A stretch of DNA of 64,000 bases from Parvibaculum sp039680535 (lineage in GTDB: Bacteria; Pseudomonadota; Alphaproteobacteria; Parvibaculales; Parvibaculaceae), in the NCBI RefSeq assembly GCF_039680535.1, contig NZ_JBDKSS010000013.1, forward strand, positions 620,001 to 684,000, in the 5' to 3' direction. Position 1 is the first letter of the stretch. Every line of letters starts with the position of its first letter. The notes below the pieces were generated by a model. The model had not been told where the DNA came from and ran no database searches. It worked only from the letters and a program-made list of their open reading frames with translations. Position numbers and translations under genes: made by a program. Positions 15,892 through 25,405 of this stretch are shown here, one piece after another.

Positions 15892-16764
15892 TCAGTTGTG
15901 GAAGTGCGCGCCGGGGAAGTAGCGATTACGCAGACTTCCATGGTGGCCGAAGAGGATCGAGAAGCTGTAGAACGCGCCGGCCGTCAGGATGATAGCGGGG
16001 CCGGAGGGCAGATTGAAATTATATGAGACGAGCAGCCCCACCCAGCCGGAAGCGAGCGCGATGAGCGAAGACAGCGCCGCGAGCGACCAGACCGTGCTTG
16101 CCCAGAAACGGGCCGCCGCCGCGGGCAGCATCATCAGCCCGACGGCCATCAGCGTGCCAAGCGCCTGAAAGCCGGCGACGAGGTTCAGCACCACGAGAAC
16201 GAGAAAGATGATGTGGTAGAGCGAGCCGCCCCCCGCCGCCGCGCGCAGGAAACCCGGATCGAAACATTCGACGACGAGCGGGCGATAGATGATCGCGAGC
16301 GCAACCAGGCTCAGCGTGGAGATCGAGGCGACGAGAAGGAGCGCTTCATTGTCCACCGACAGGATGCTGCCGAAGAGGACATGCAGCAGATCGACGTTGG
16401 AGCCGCGCGTCGAGACGATGAGAACGCCGAGCGCGAGGCTGATGAGATAAAAGCCCGCGAGGCTCGCATCTTCGCGAAGCGAGGTCGCGCGGCTGACGAG
16501 ACCTGCGAGGAGCGCAACCGCGAGGCCGACCGCGAGTCCGCCCAGAGACATGGCCCAGAGCGAAAGCCCCGCGACCAGAAACCCCAAGGCCGCGCCGGGC
16601 AGGATCGCGTGGCTCATGGCATCGCCCATCAGGCTCATCCGCCGCAGAACCAGGAAGGTGCCGATGGGCCCCGAGCCGAGCGCCAGCGAGAGGCAGGCGA
16701 CCAGCGCGCGGCGCATGAACCCATAATCGGCGAAAGGTGCGATGACCGTGGCGTAGATGCTCAT
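15892..16764 (-). CDS. zinc ABC transporter permease (ZnuB-like)
   Basis: 290 residues, strongly hydrophobic, with about eight or nine membrane segments and the family sequence LRRMSLMGDAMSHAILPGAALGFL near 38-61, conserved in ABC-3 metal permeases. It overlaps the ATPase gene by 4 bp. It forms the membrane channel of the importer with the neighbouring ATPase and binding protein. Metal specificity follows from the operator, not from this sequence. Confidence 0.9.
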   Translation of the reverse strand: MSIYATVIAPFADYGFMRRALVACLSLALGSGPIGTFLVLRRMSLMGDAMSHAILPGAALGFLVAGLSLWAMSLGGLAVGLAVALLAGLVSRATSLREDASLAGFYLISLALGVLIVSTRGSNVDLLHVLFGSILSVDNEALLLVASISTLSLVALAIIYRPLVVECFDPGFLRAAAGGGSLYHIIFLVLVVLNLVAGFQALGTLMAVGLMMLPAAAARFWASTVWSLAALSSLIALASGWVGLLVSYNFNLPSGPAIILTAGAFYSFSILFGHHGSLRNRYFPGAHFHN

Positions 16765-17504
16765 GCCGCGTGTCCTGCTGAGTGATTGTGAGCGTTCGTC
16801 CAGCCTTGCGCGATGGCGCGTGCGCGGCGCAGCGCATCCTCGGTCAGCACGTCCGGCGTCGGACCCCAGCCGATGAGTTCGCGCGCGAGGAGCAGCGTTT
16901 CGGGAAAGTGGTGGCGCACCTGCTCCATGTCGTGCAGCACCGCGATGACGGTGCGGCCATCCTCGTGCCAGCGATGGATGATGGCGAGGAGGTCGGCGGT
17001 CGTGCGTTCATCGATCGCTGCGAAAGGCTCGTCGAGCAGGATGATGGGCGCATCCTGCAAGAGCAGGCGAGCGAAGAGCACGCGCTGGAATTGGCCGGTC
17101 GAAAGCGCCGCGATGGGGTGGCGGCCGAAGCCTTCGAGGCCGACATGCGCCAGCGCGTCGGCGATGCGCTGCCAGCCCTTGCGGTTGATCGCCTTCCAGA
17201 GGCCGATCTGGTTCCAGAGCCCGAGCGCGACCGTATCCGCGACGTTGATGGGAAAGCTGCGGTCGATCTCCGCCTGTTGCGGCAGATAGGCGATGTCGCG
17301 GCGTCCGAGGCCGTGGCGGTCCACGCGCCCCGTGCTCGGATGCATGAGGCCAACCATGGTCTTGATGAGGGTCGACTTGCCCGCGCCGTTCGGTCCGACG
17401 ATGGCGGTAAGGCTTCCGCGCGCGAAGCTGCCGCTTACATGGTGGACGGCAGGCCTGCGTTCATAGGCGACCGTCAGATCGACGATGTCCATGACGCCGC
17501 TCAT
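16761..17504 (-). CDS. zinc ABC transporter ATP-binding protein (ZnuC-like)
   Basis: 247 residues from the ATG at 17504, whose ATGA overlaps the stop of the preceding micropeptide. Walker A GPNGAGKST, Q-loop LPQQAEID, signature LSTGQFQR, Walker B IILLDEPF and the switch His in VLHDM are all intact. It powers import with the permease encoded next. The signature LSTGQ departs from the usual LSGGQ but is common in metal-type ATPases. A longer upstream in-frame start is possible but would bury the overlap. Confidence 0.9.
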   Translation of the reverse strand: MSGVMDIVDLTVAYERRPAVHHVSGSFARGSLTAIVGPNGAGKSTLIKTMVGLMHPSTGRVDRHGLGRRDIAYLPQQAEIDRSFPINVADTVALGLWNQIGLWKAINRKGWQRIADALAHVGLEGFGRHPIAALSTGQFQRVLFARLLLQDAPIILLDEPFAAIDERTTADLLAIIHRWHEDGRTVIAVLHDMEQVRHHFPETLLLARELIGWGPTPDVLTEDALRRARAIAQGWTNAHNHSAGHAA

Positions 17505-17632
17505 GCGAGCGCCCACCAGACGGCGAGCCAAAGCACGCCTGCGGCGCATAGCGCCACGGCGAGTCTCTGCCAAAGGCTCGCGCCAAGCGCCGAGAAACTG
17601 GGGGTGGGCGTTTCCGCCTGATGGCTCTGCAT
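17501..17632 (-). CDS. 43-residue membrane peptide, first cistron of the Zur-controlled operon
   Basis: The frame begins at an ATG at 17632, 14 bp from the Zur box, and ends with TGA overlapping the ATPase start (ATGA). It encodes MQSHQAETPTPSFSALG followed by a single hydrophobic helix (LAVALCAAGVLWLAVWWAL). The tight coupling to the ATPase suggests it is truly translated. An upstream in-frame ATG would place the start inside or past the operator. I know of no family for it; it may be a transporter accessory peptide or only a translational leader. Confidence 0.5.
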   Translation of the reverse strand: MQSHQAETPTPSFSALGASLWQRLAVALCAAGVLWLAVWWALA

Positions 17633-17645
17633 ATGGGCTTCGTGT

Positions 17646-17662
17646 ATGTAATAATATAACAT
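17646..17662. promoter_or_regulatory. Zur box
   Basis: ATGTAATAATATAACAT is a near-perfect palindrome differing by one base from the core of the Zur consensus (ATGTTATAATATAACAT). It lies 14 bp before the micropeptide start, where bound Zur-Zn would block transcription of the importer when zinc is ample. The divergent LysR gene begins 34 bp on the other side and could also be affected. Confidence 0.85.
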
Positions 17663-17695
17663 CGCGACCCTAGGCCGAAATATTGCAGCGCGCAA

Positions 17696-18688
17696 GTGAA
17701 CGTCCCGTCATTTGCATCGGCGATGTATGATCGGCGGACCCTTCCCGCTTTCAGGTGTTCCTTGCGTCTCCATTCTTCGGCTCTCCTCTACTTCGATGCG
17801 GTCCGGCGCTGCCGTTCGATCCGCGAGGCCGCGCGCCAGCTCAACGTCGCATCATCCGCCGTCAACCGGCAGATCCTCCGGCTTGAGGAGGAGATCGGCA
17901 TGCCGCTGTTCGAGCGTTTGCCGGGCGGGTTGAAGCTGACGGCGGCGGGCGAGGTCCTGAGCCGTCACGTGATCGAGGTTCTGCAGGATGCCGAGCGCAC
18001 GCGCTCCGAACTCGAGGCGCTGAAGGGCGTACGCATCGGCCATGTCGAGATCGCTGCCGTTGAGGGTCTCTCAACCGATTTCCTGCCGACGGTCATCGAG
18101 AAGCTCAACAAGCAATATCCGCGCATCACCATCGGCATCACCAGCATGGGGTCGGACGCCATCGCGACGGCGGTGGCCGAGGGCGAGGCGGATATCGGCA
18201 TCGCCTTCGACCTGCCGCATAACCGGATGCTCAGGCAGGTGGCCGTGGGCCGTTTCGTTCTCGGCGCCGTCATGCCGCGCAACCACCCGCTGAAGACGCA
18301 CAAGACGGTGAGCTTTTCGGAATGCAGCGCCTATCCGGCCCTGCTGGCAAAGCCCGACCTGTCGATCTATCGCGCGCTCGAGCCGCTGATGGCGCGTTCG
18401 GCGCCTGTGCGCAAGACGGTCGTGTCGAACTCCATCGCACTGACGAAGCGGCTGGCGGAACTCGGCGTCGGTATCGCCTTTCAGACCCGTTTCGGCATCG
18501 AGCGGGAGTTGCGCGATAAGCGTTTTCTGCACATTCCCCTGGTTCATGCCAAGCGCTTCGTGTTGAGCGACCTCGGCATCTATGTCCGGGCGGGGCGTTC
18601 GTTGCCCGTCGCGGCGGATGTTCTGCTCCGCCTCGCCGCCGAGGAGCTGGCGAGCCGTGCCGAGGCCGATCCGGCCCATAAGGGTTGA
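17696..18688 (+). CDS. LysR family transcriptional regulator
   Basis: Up to 330 residues from a GTG at 17696; the start is uncertain, since an ATG at 17723 and a TTG at 17762 after TCAGG are alternatives and the helix-turn-helix only starts at LHSSALLYFDAVRRC. The DNA-binding part (SIREAARQLNVASSAVNRQILRLEEEIG) is clear and the rest is the effector-binding domain. It precedes a 2OG-Fe(II) oxygenase and a hydrolase gene on the same strand, its likely targets by position. Confidence 0.85.
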   Translation: MNVPSFASAMYDRRTLPAFRCSLRLHSSALLYFDAVRRCRSIREAARQLNVASSAVNRQILRLEEEIGMPLFERLPGGLKLTAAGEVLSRHVIEVLQDAERTRSELEALKGVRIGHVEIAAVEGLSTDFLPTVIEKLNKQYPRITIGITSMGSDAIATAVAEGEADIGIAFDLPHNRMLRQVAVGRFVLGAVMPRNHPLKTHKTVSFSECSAYPALLAKPDLSIYRALEPLMARSAPVRKTVVSNSIALTKRLAELGVGIAFQTRFGIERELRDKRFLHIPLVHAKRFVLSDLGIYVRAGRSLPVAADVLLRLAAEELASRAEADPAHKG

Positions 18689-18786
18689 TGCCGTTCCGGC
18701 ATCGCGCTGTCCTTTTTTCTCTTCTTTTGGCATCGCCAGGAGGAACGTAGGCTTGCGGCAGGTTCCGTACTTTTGCGAGTCTTGCC

Positions 18787-19752
18787 ATGCTTACGGTCGA
18801 AATCGACGCTCCCGCTCTGCCCATCGTTGACGCCTCCGAGCTTGCCTCGACTGACATGAAGGTCCGTGCCGAGGCGATCGCGAAGCTCAAGACCGCCTGC
18901 GTGGACAAAGGCTTTCTCTACCTGGTCGGACATGGCGTGCCGCAGGATCTGATCGACCGAACCTTCGATTATGCGAAGAGGTTTTTCGACAAGCCGATGG
19001 AAGAGAAGGTGACGCTCGACGTGGCGCGTTCGCTGACGGGGAATCGGGGCTATGAGGTGCCCGGCCTTCAGACGCTCGATCCAGGTACGCTTCCCGATCT
19101 CAAGGAAAGCTTCCTGATGGGCGTCGACTATCCGATGGATCATCCCTGCGTCGTGGCCGGAAAGTATAATCGCGGGCCGAACCTGTGGCCGGAAGGTCTT
19201 CCCGGCTTCAAGGAGACGATCGATGCCTATTCCGCCGAGATGGAACGGCTCGCCCGCCTGTTGATGAGCGGCATCGCCCAGACGCTGGGATTGCCGGAGG
19301 ATTACTTCGAAGACTTCAATCGCGATCCCGTGAGCGTGCAGCGCCTCCTCTATTATCCGCCGCAGCCGGTGACGGCGCGCGAAGGGGAAATCGGCTGCGG
19401 CGCGCACACGGACTTCGGTGGCGTGACGCTGCTGATGCAGGACGATTCCGGCGGGCTGCAGGTGAAGGACCCTGTGCGCGGCTGGGTCGATGCGCCGCCC
19501 ATCCCGGGCAGTTTCGTCGTGAATTTCGGCGACATGATCGCGCGCTGGACCAATGACCGCTACCGCTCGAACCTGCATCGCGTCATCAACAAGTCGGGCA
19601 AGGCGCGCTACTCGCTGCCCTATTTCTTCGACGGCCATCCCGACTATGTTGTCGATTGCCTGCCCGGCTGCGCCGACGAGGAAAACCCGTCGAAATATCT
19701 TCCCATCACGGTCGAGCAGCATCTGCGCGATTGCTTCGCCGCGACCTATTGA
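18787..19752 (+). CDS. 2-oxoglutarate/Fe(II)-dependent dioxygenase (isopenicillin N synthase family)
   Basis: 321 residues. The N-terminal DIOX_N part (LPIVDASEL...GFLYLVGHGVPQDLIDRTF) and C-terminal jelly-roll are both present. Iron ligands: His and Asp of HTDFGG (near residue 204) and His of RSNLHRVI (near 262); the 2-oxoglutarate-binding Arg/Ser is in RYSLPYF. Such enzymes hydroxylate or otherwise oxidise small molecules; the substrate is unknown. The hydrolase gene starts 2 bp after its stop, so the two are coupled. Confidence 0.9.
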   Translation: MLTVEIDAPALPIVDASELASTDMKVRAEAIAKLKTACVDKGFLYLVGHGVPQDLIDRTFDYAKRFFDKPMEEKVTLDVARSLTGNRGYEVPGLQTLDPGTLPDLKESFLMGVDYPMDHPCVVAGKYNRGPNLWPEGLPGFKETIDAYSAEMERLARLLMSGIAQTLGLPEDYFEDFNRDPVSVQRLLYYPPQPVTAREGEIGCGAHTDFGGVTLLMQDDSGGLQVKDPVRGWVDAPPIPGSFVVNFGDMIARWTNDRYRSNLHRVINKSGKARYSLPYFFDGHPDYVVDCLPGCADEENPSKYLPITVEQHLRDCFAATY

Positions 19753-19753
19753 A

Positions 19754-20500
19754 ATGAAACCGCATATTGTTCTGATCCATGGGGCCTGGCAGGGAAGCTG
19801 GGCATGGAATCTCGTTCGCCCGTTTCTCGACGCTGCGGGCTTCGACGTCCACGCCGTCGATCTCCCCGCAGCGGCGCCTTCGCCAGCCGAGGAGATTTCG
19901 CTCGATCTCTATGCGGCGCATGTGGGCGGCCTGCTTCATTCGCTCGATGGCCCGGCCTTCGTTGTCGGCCATAGCGGCGGTGCAACGGTCGCGTGTCAGG
20001 TGGCGGAGAACGATCCCGATCGGGTGCGCGGCCTCATACTGATTGCGGGCATTACGCCGCCAGGCGGCAAGAGCTTCAGCGACATCACCGCAGCGCTTGG
20101 CGAGGTGCGCGGGATCGAAGGCATCTGGCCCTATCTCATCTGGAACGACGACAGGACGATCTGCGCCGTATCGAAGCAGGGCGCGCGCGAAATCTTCTAT
20201 CACGATGCGCCGCTGGATCTCGTAGACTGGGCCTTCACGCAGCTTGTGCCGCAGCCATTGGGCGGCCTGGTGCTGACCCCGCACCTGACCGATGAACGCT
20301 TCGGGCGGATACCGCGCCTTTATGTCGAGGCGCTGGGCGACCGTTCGGTGTTGCTCGCGGCGCAGCGCCGGATGCAGGAGCTTCTGCCGGGTGCACGCAT
20401 CGCGCAGCTCGATACCGGGCATGCGCCTTTGCTCTCCGCACCCGCCGAGGTCGCACGGATCATTATCGAGGAAGTTGCGCGCGAGACGATGGCGGCCTGA
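19754..20500 (+). CDS. alpha/beta hydrolase (salicylate-esterase-like)
   Basis: 248 residues from the ATG at 19754. FVLIHGAWQGSWAW-type start (here IVLIHGAWQGSWAW), nucleophile elbow GHSGGA with S74, and DTGHAPLLSAP with the catalytic His near the end. The HGAWxGxWxW start is typical of the hydroxynitrile-lyase/methylesterase-like group. Directly coupled to the dioxygenase gene, it may act on the same compound. It is convergent with the VWA gene 3 bp on. Confidence 0.87.
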   Translation: MKPHIVLIHGAWQGSWAWNLVRPFLDAAGFDVHAVDLPAAAPSPAEEISLDLYAAHVGGLLHSLDGPAFVVGHSGGATVACQVAENDPDRVRGLILIAGITPPGGKSFSDITAALGEVRGIEGIWPYLIWNDDRTICAVSKQGAREIFYHDAPLDLVDWAFTQLVPQPLGGLVLTPHLTDERFGRIPRLYVEALGDRSVLLAAQRRMQELLPGARIAQLDTGHAPLLSAPAEVARIIIEEVARETMAA

Positions 20501-20503
20501 ACC

Positions 20504-22591
20504 TCAGCGGCCTTCGCGCCGCCAGGCGAGCGCCAGTGCGCCGAGGATCAGCACCAGCGCAACGGGGCCCGAGAGCAGCGGTACCTGATGGACGGCGTTG
20601 ACGAGATATTGCTCGTTCCGCCGGAGTCCAATCCAGTTGGCGCCCGCCGCCTCGTGATCGGGGCGCACGCTGCGGACCTGCGGCGTGTCGGCCGCATTCT
20701 CGCCAATCCAATAGGTGCCGCCGCCCGTCGCCTGCGCAATGGGCTTCACAATGGCGTCTGTGGCGCGCACGTCCGAGAATTCTTTCGGATTGAGCGGGCC
20801 TGCCGCCGTCACCGCGTTGAGCCCGCCTTGCGCCACGCGATAGAGGCCGAGCTCCTTCGCGGCCATGCGCCCTTCGAAGCGGCCCGGCGCGGTCTTCTCC
20901 AGCGCGAGTTCCACGACCTTGCCGGAGGGCAGGGTTACCTCCGCCGGCGGCGTGGCGTCCGCCATGGTGCGGCGTTTGACGGCAAGCGTCGTGCCCTCCA
21001 TCGAAGCAGCAAGGTTTTCTTCCTCGAGGTCCGGCTCCTTCATCAGCCAGTGCGCGAGACGGCGCAGCAATTCGGCCTGCGGCCCGCCGCCCTCGTAGCC
21101 GCGCGACCAAAGCCAGATCTGGTCGGAGAGAAGCTGCGCCACGCGGCCCTTGCCCGCATGGTCGAGCACCATAAGGGGGCGGCCGCCCGGACCGCTCATC
21201 AACACCTCGCCGCGGTCGACCTTGCTGTCGATGATGCGGAACCAGCGGCCCCATTGGGGCGACGTACCGTCGGCGCCCGGCAGATCGGCGGTGACAGGAT
21301 GCTTGCGCCCCGTCTCCGTCACTTCCGGCTTGAAGCCGCCAAGCGTCACATCGCCGGTCGGTTGCGCTGGCAGCACGGCGGCAAGCGGCGTGCGATAGAG
21401 CGAGTAGGGCGACGCGAAGGCAGGGCCCGCCGCATCGAGCACGGCGCCGCCATCTTCGACATAGCGCGCAATGTTCGACAGATATTCGAGCGGCAGGATG
21501 CCCTGACGCTTGAAGCGGTCGAAGATGATGAGATCGAATTCATCCAGCTTGTCGACGAAGAGCTCGCGTGTCGGGAAAGCGATCAGCGAGAGTTCGTTGA
21601 CAGGCGTCCCGTCCTGTTTCTCCGGCGGGCGCAGAATGGTGAAGTGAACGAGGTCGACCGAGGGGTCGGCCTTCAGAAGGTTGCGCCACGTCCGCTCGCC
21701 CGAATGCGGCTCGCCCGAGACGAGCAGGACGCGCAGCCGGTCGCGAATGCCGTTGGCGACGACGACGGCGCGGTTGTTGAGCAAGGTCAGTTCGTCGGAG
21801 CCTGGGGCGGCGTCGATCTCGATGACGTTCGGTCCGCCATGCTTCAGCGACAGCGTCACTTCGGTCTTTACGCCCGTCGTGACATTCGTCGTCATCGCTT
21901 CCTTGCCATCGACGGAAATGGTGACGGGCGCCTCTGTCTTCGTTCCTTCCTCCGTGCCGGTGTCGTCGACGCGGAAGGCGAGTTTCATCGGTTCATCGAC
22001 GATGCCGAAGCGCGGCGCTTCGAGAATGGTAAGGCGGCGGTCCTTCTCGTTCTTCCGGCCGACGATGAGCCCATGCACCGGTGCGTCGAAGCCGAGCGCC
22101 TTCACATCCTTCGGTGCGTCGTGGATCTCGCCATCCGTAATGAAGATTGCGCCGGCGACGCGCTCGCGCGGCACGTCCGACAGCGCCTGTTCCATCGTTG
22201 CGAAGGCGCGTGTGCCTTCGCCGCTTTCGTCGGTTCCCTCCGATCCGCCTTCGACATAGACGACGCGCGTGTCGAGACCCTTGAGGGACTTGAGGTCGGC
22301 CTCGATGCGGGCGAGAGCCGCTTGCACCTCCTGCGGGCGTGTGCCGATGTTCATGCTGTCGCTGCGGTCGACGACGATGGCGGCCACATCGGAAACCGAT
22401 TGCCTGTCTTCCTGCCGCATCGTCGGGTTGATGAGGGCGACGAGCGTGATGGCGAGTGCGGCCGCCCGCCAGGGCGTTCCGCGCGCACGCCGATAGGCCG
22501 CGTAGAGAAGGACGGCAATGCCCGTAACCGCGAGCCCGAGAATGAGCGCGGGCGGCGCCGAGGGGTCGAGAATGATGTCCCAGCTTCCCAT
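20504..22591 (-). CDS. membrane protein with von Willebrand A domain
   Basis: 695 residues. Two N-terminal membrane helices, then a VWA-like domain with the MIDAS start VVDRSDSM (DxSxS) and FITDGEIHD, then a long beta-rich periplasmic part with a glutamine-amidotransferase-like fold (DEFDLIIFDRF...YVEDGGAVLDAAG), and a C-terminal membrane helix followed by WRREGR. It is the last gene of the MoxR operon, 3 bp from the DUF4159 gene. Known MoxR/VWA systems act as metal-dependent chaperones for protein maturation; the client here is unknown. Confidence 0.8.
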   Translation of the reverse strand: MGSWDIILDPSAPPALILGLAVTGIAVLLYAAYRRARGTPWRAAALAITLVALINPTMRQEDRQSVSDVAAIVVDRSDSMNIGTRPQEVQAALARIEADLKSLKGLDTRVVYVEGGSEGTDESGEGTRAFATMEQALSDVPRERVAGAIFITDGEIHDAPKDVKALGFDAPVHGLIVGRKNEKDRRLTILEAPRFGIVDEPMKLAFRVDDTGTEEGTKTEAPVTISVDGKEAMTTNVTTGVKTEVTLSLKHGGPNVIEIDAAPGSDELTLLNNRAVVVANGIRDRLRVLLVSGEPHSGERTWRNLLKADPSVDLVHFTILRPPEKQDGTPVNELSLIAFPTRELFVDKLDEFDLIIFDRFKRQGILPLEYLSNIARYVEDGGAVLDAAGPAFASPYSLYRTPLAAVLPAQPTGDVTLGGFKPEVTETGRKHPVTADLPGADGTSPQWGRWFRIIDSKVDRGEVLMSGPGGRPLMVLDHAGKGRVAQLLSDQIWLWSRGYEGGGPQAELLRRLAHWLMKEPDLEEENLAASMEGTTLAVKRRTMADATPPAEVTLPSGKVVELALEKTAPGRFEGRMAAKELGLYRVAQGGLNAVTAAGPLNPKEFSDVRATDAIVKPIAQATGGGTYWIGENAADTPQVRSVRPDHEAAGANWIGLRRNEQYLVNAVHQVPLLSGPVALVLILGALALAWRREGR

Positions 22592-22594
22592 GCG

Positions 22595-25399
22595 CTATTG
22601 GCCCATCCGTTCGAGAAGGGCAGGCACATGGACCTGATCGGATTTGTAATTGCCCGTCAGCGCGTACATGACGAGATTGACGCCGAACCGTTCGGCCATC
22701 TCGCGCTGCATCTCGCCGCCCGGCTGGCAGGGAAACATCGGACGTCCGCTCGCGTCGCGCGCCCATGCGGCGGCATAGTCGTTCGAGCCGACGATGATGG
22801 GCGAAACGCCGTCATTGGCGCTGCCGCCATTCGGCTTGCCGCCATTCGTCGTCTCGATCCAGGCCTGTCCGCCATCCATGCATCCGGGGAAGTTCTGCAG
22901 GATGTAGAATGATTTCCTGAGGACATGGCCCTGCGGGATCGGTTGCAGCGGCGGAAGGTCGAGCCGCCCGAGCAGGCGGCGCAAGGTCTCCGTGCCCGGC
23001 CCCGGAACGGTTCCAAGCGAGCGGTCCTGATCGCGCGTGTCGAAGAGGATCATCCCGCCATTCTTCATGTAGAGGTCTATGCGCGAGAGCGTTTCGGCGG
23101 AGAGGTTTTCCTGTCCCGGCGTCATCGGCCAGTAGAGAAGCGGAAAGAACGAAAGCTCGTCATGCGCGACATCGACGCCCATGGCATCGCCCGGTTCGAA
23201 GGAGGTGCGCTGGCGCAGCACCTCGGTCAGCCCCTGCATGCCCGCCTGGCTCACATCGTCCACCGCCCGGTCGCCGGTAATGACATAGGCAAGATGCGTA
23301 TCGGTGGTGGCCTTCAGCGCGAAGGCATCGGTGTCGCTTGCAGCCATGATGGGCTGGGGATGAAGAAACGCCAGTCCCCCGATGGCAAGAAGAAGGGCGG
23401 GGGCCATCATGCGCCGTCCGCGCCGCCGGATTGGCGCCGTGTCGAAAAGGCCGGTGACGTAAAGGGCGGCAATTCCATCCGCGATGATGAGCGCGACGGC
23501 GAGCGCCAGCGCGTAGGGACGTAACGGTGTCTCGCGCGCCTCGGCGAAAGGATGGCGCGAGGCCGATCCCGCAAGCGAGCCGACCGGTTCGAGCTTCAGG
23601 CCTTCATTGCCCAGATTGAGGGCGCGGGGGCTGTCGGCCGGACCGTAGAGACCGGGCGGATTCCGCGGTCCTGCCTGCGTGTCGTCGATATGTGAGGCCG
23701 GGATCGACGTTGCCGTCGCGGGCGGCGTGCCGAGGAGGCCAAAGCCATCCAGTGTGCGGACCGGCGCGAGCGCTATATCGGTCGCGCCATTGTCCTCCAC
23801 TGCCACGCCCTGTGAGAGGCCGACGACGCGCCGGAGCATGTCGACGAAAAGGCCGGACAGCGGAAGGTTCGACCACTCGGTGTTGGCCGTCACATGGAAA
23901 AGAACGATCATGCCCTTGCCGCGCCGCGTCGCGGTGACGAGCGGCGTTCCGTCCGCAAGCCGCGCCCATGTGTGGGAGGCGAGGTCCAATGTCGGCTCCG
24001 CGAGCACCTGCTGAGAGACGGTGACGTCTTCAGGCAGGGTGAGGCCGAAGAACGGGCTGCCTGCTTCGAAGGCCGCGAGATGCTGCGGGTTCGTCCAGGA
24101 GAGCGCGCCGCCAAGGGCGCGGCCTCCGGTGCGGAGCGGCACGGGGATGAGATCATCGCCTGCGCCGGCGAGATGCGGCCCCGCGAAACGCAGCAGGACG
24201 CCGCCCTGTTCGACCCAGCTTGCAATCGCGTCATGATCGGAGCCGACGAGATTGCCGAGATCGGCGAGAACCAGCACGGAGAGCGGCTTGGCGAGAAGGT
24301 CGGTGATTTCGCTCTTCGTGCCGCGATCGGCGGCGGCGTGGCGAATGTCGGCAAAGGGTTCGAGCGCGCGCTGGAGATAATAGAGATCGGAGAGCAATGG
24401 CTGCGCTTCTTCGATCGGCGCACCGGAAACAAGGCCGATCGTGCGGCGGCGCCAACGCTCGTCGATGAGGCTGACGGCCCCGGCCGAGGTTTCGCCCGCG
24501 ATTTCGAGGCGGGCGATGCGGTTGCGCAGTTCGACCGGCAGATCGAATTTCGCTGTCGCCTTGCGCTCGCCGATCTCGAATGTGAAAGGGGCTTCGCCCA
24601 GCAGCCCGCCATCCGCCTCAAGCGCGCGGACATTGCCGCTTGCGGGCGCGGTTGCATCGGCGCGAATGACGCTGGCGGCGAAGCTGTCGCCTTCCGTCGA
24701 CGGAGGCAGCAATGCACGCGCCAGATCGTTGGCGCGCGGCTCCATGATCTCGAGCCCTCGCGCGCCCGCCAGCTTCGCGAGCCCTGACGAGAATTTGGCG
24801 GCCTTTCCGTCATCCATGCCGTCGGAGAGCCAGATGGTCTGGACGCCGCTTGAGGGGATGAAACCGGCGGTTTCGAGCCGCGCGAGCAGCGCCATGCGAT
24901 CCGTGGCATAGGGCTGCGGCCGCAAGGCGCGGGCCTGCGCCGCTGCATCGTCCGGCGATTTGAAGGCGATCCCTTGCGCGGTCGAGGAAGGGGCGGTGCC
25001 GACGACGAGCATGGTCCGGTCGTTGCGCCGCGCATCGGCGATGAGTGCGTCGAGCGCGTTCACCCGGTCGCGCCAGCGCGTTGCGGCCGTCCAGCCATTG
25101 TCGACGACGACAAGAAGGGGACCGGAGCCCGCGACGCGGGGCGCCGGGTTCCACATCGGATCGGCGATTGCGAAAACGACCAGCGCGGCGAGGACGAGGC
25201 GCAGGATCAGAAGCCAGAGCGGCGTATGCGCCGGCGTCTCTTCCTCATGCGCGAGGCCCACCAACAGCCGGATCGCGGGAAAGCGCACGCGCTTGGGCAG
25301 CGGCGGGCTGATCCTGAGCAGCCACCAGATGCCCGGAAGTGCGGCAAGGCCCAGAAGTACCCAGGGGCTGGCGAATGCGAGAGCGCCGAGATGAAGCAT
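22595..25399 (-). CDS. BatA N-terminal / DUF4159 domain protein
   Basis: 934 residues. The N-terminus (LGALAFASPWVLLGLAALPGIWWLL) is the BatA-type membrane start with a second helix near 65-80. A long periplasmic part follows, with an amidotransferase-like segment (VLADLGNLVGSDHD). After further helices near 640-690, the last ~220 residues match DUF4159 (THLAYVITGD..., LFDTRDQD, MYALTGNYKSDQVH). It lies between the DUF58 and VWA genes, a common order in alphaproteobacteria. It is probably part of the same membrane assembly. Confidence 0.82.
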   Translation of the reverse strand: MLHLGALAFASPWVLLGLAALPGIWWLLRISPPLPKRVRFPAIRLLVGLAHEEETPAHTPLWLLILRLVLAALVVFAIADPMWNPAPRVAGSGPLLVVVDNGWTAATRWRDRVNALDALIADARRNDRTMLVVGTAPSSTAQGIAFKSPDDAAAQARALRPQPYATDRMALLARLETAGFIPSSGVQTIWLSDGMDDGKAAKFSSGLAKLAGARGLEIMEPRANDLARALLPPSTEGDSFAASVIRADATAPASGNVRALEADGGLLGEAPFTFEIGERKATAKFDLPVELRNRIARLEIAGETSAGAVSLIDERWRRRTIGLVSGAPIEEAQPLLSDLYYLQRALEPFADIRHAAADRGTKSEITDLLAKPLSVLVLADLGNLVGSDHDAIASWVEQGGVLLRFAGPHLAGAGDDLIPVPLRTGGRALGGALSWTNPQHLAAFEAGSPFFGLTLPEDVTVSQQVLAEPTLDLASHTWARLADGTPLVTATRRGKGMIVLFHVTANTEWSNLPLSGLFVDMLRRVVGLSQGVAVEDNGATDIALAPVRTLDGFGLLGTPPATATSIPASHIDDTQAGPRNPPGLYGPADSPRALNLGNEGLKLEPVGSLAGSASRHPFAEARETPLRPYALALAVALIIADGIAALYVTGLFDTAPIRRRGRRMMAPALLLAIGGLAFLHPQPIMAASDTDAFALKATTDTHLAYVITGDRAVDDVSQAGMQGLTEVLRQRTSFEPGDAMGVDVAHDELSFFPLLYWPMTPGQENLSAETLSRIDLYMKNGGMILFDTRDQDRSLGTVPGPGTETLRRLLGRLDLPPLQPIPQGHVLRKSFYILQNFPGCMDGGQAWIETTNGGKPNGGSANDGVSPIIVGSNDYAAAWARDASGRPMFPCQPGGEMQREMAERFGVNLVMYALTGNYKSDQVHVPALLERMGQ

Positions 25400-25405
25400 G
25401 AGGGC

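Noticed and set aside
20588..22912. Very long forward-strand open frame (about 770 codons) opposite the VWA and DUF4159 genes
   Set aside because: It is a mirror frame of the reverse-strand genes, with His/Arg/Asp-rich composition typical of antisense frames in GC-rich DNA and no recognisable domain.
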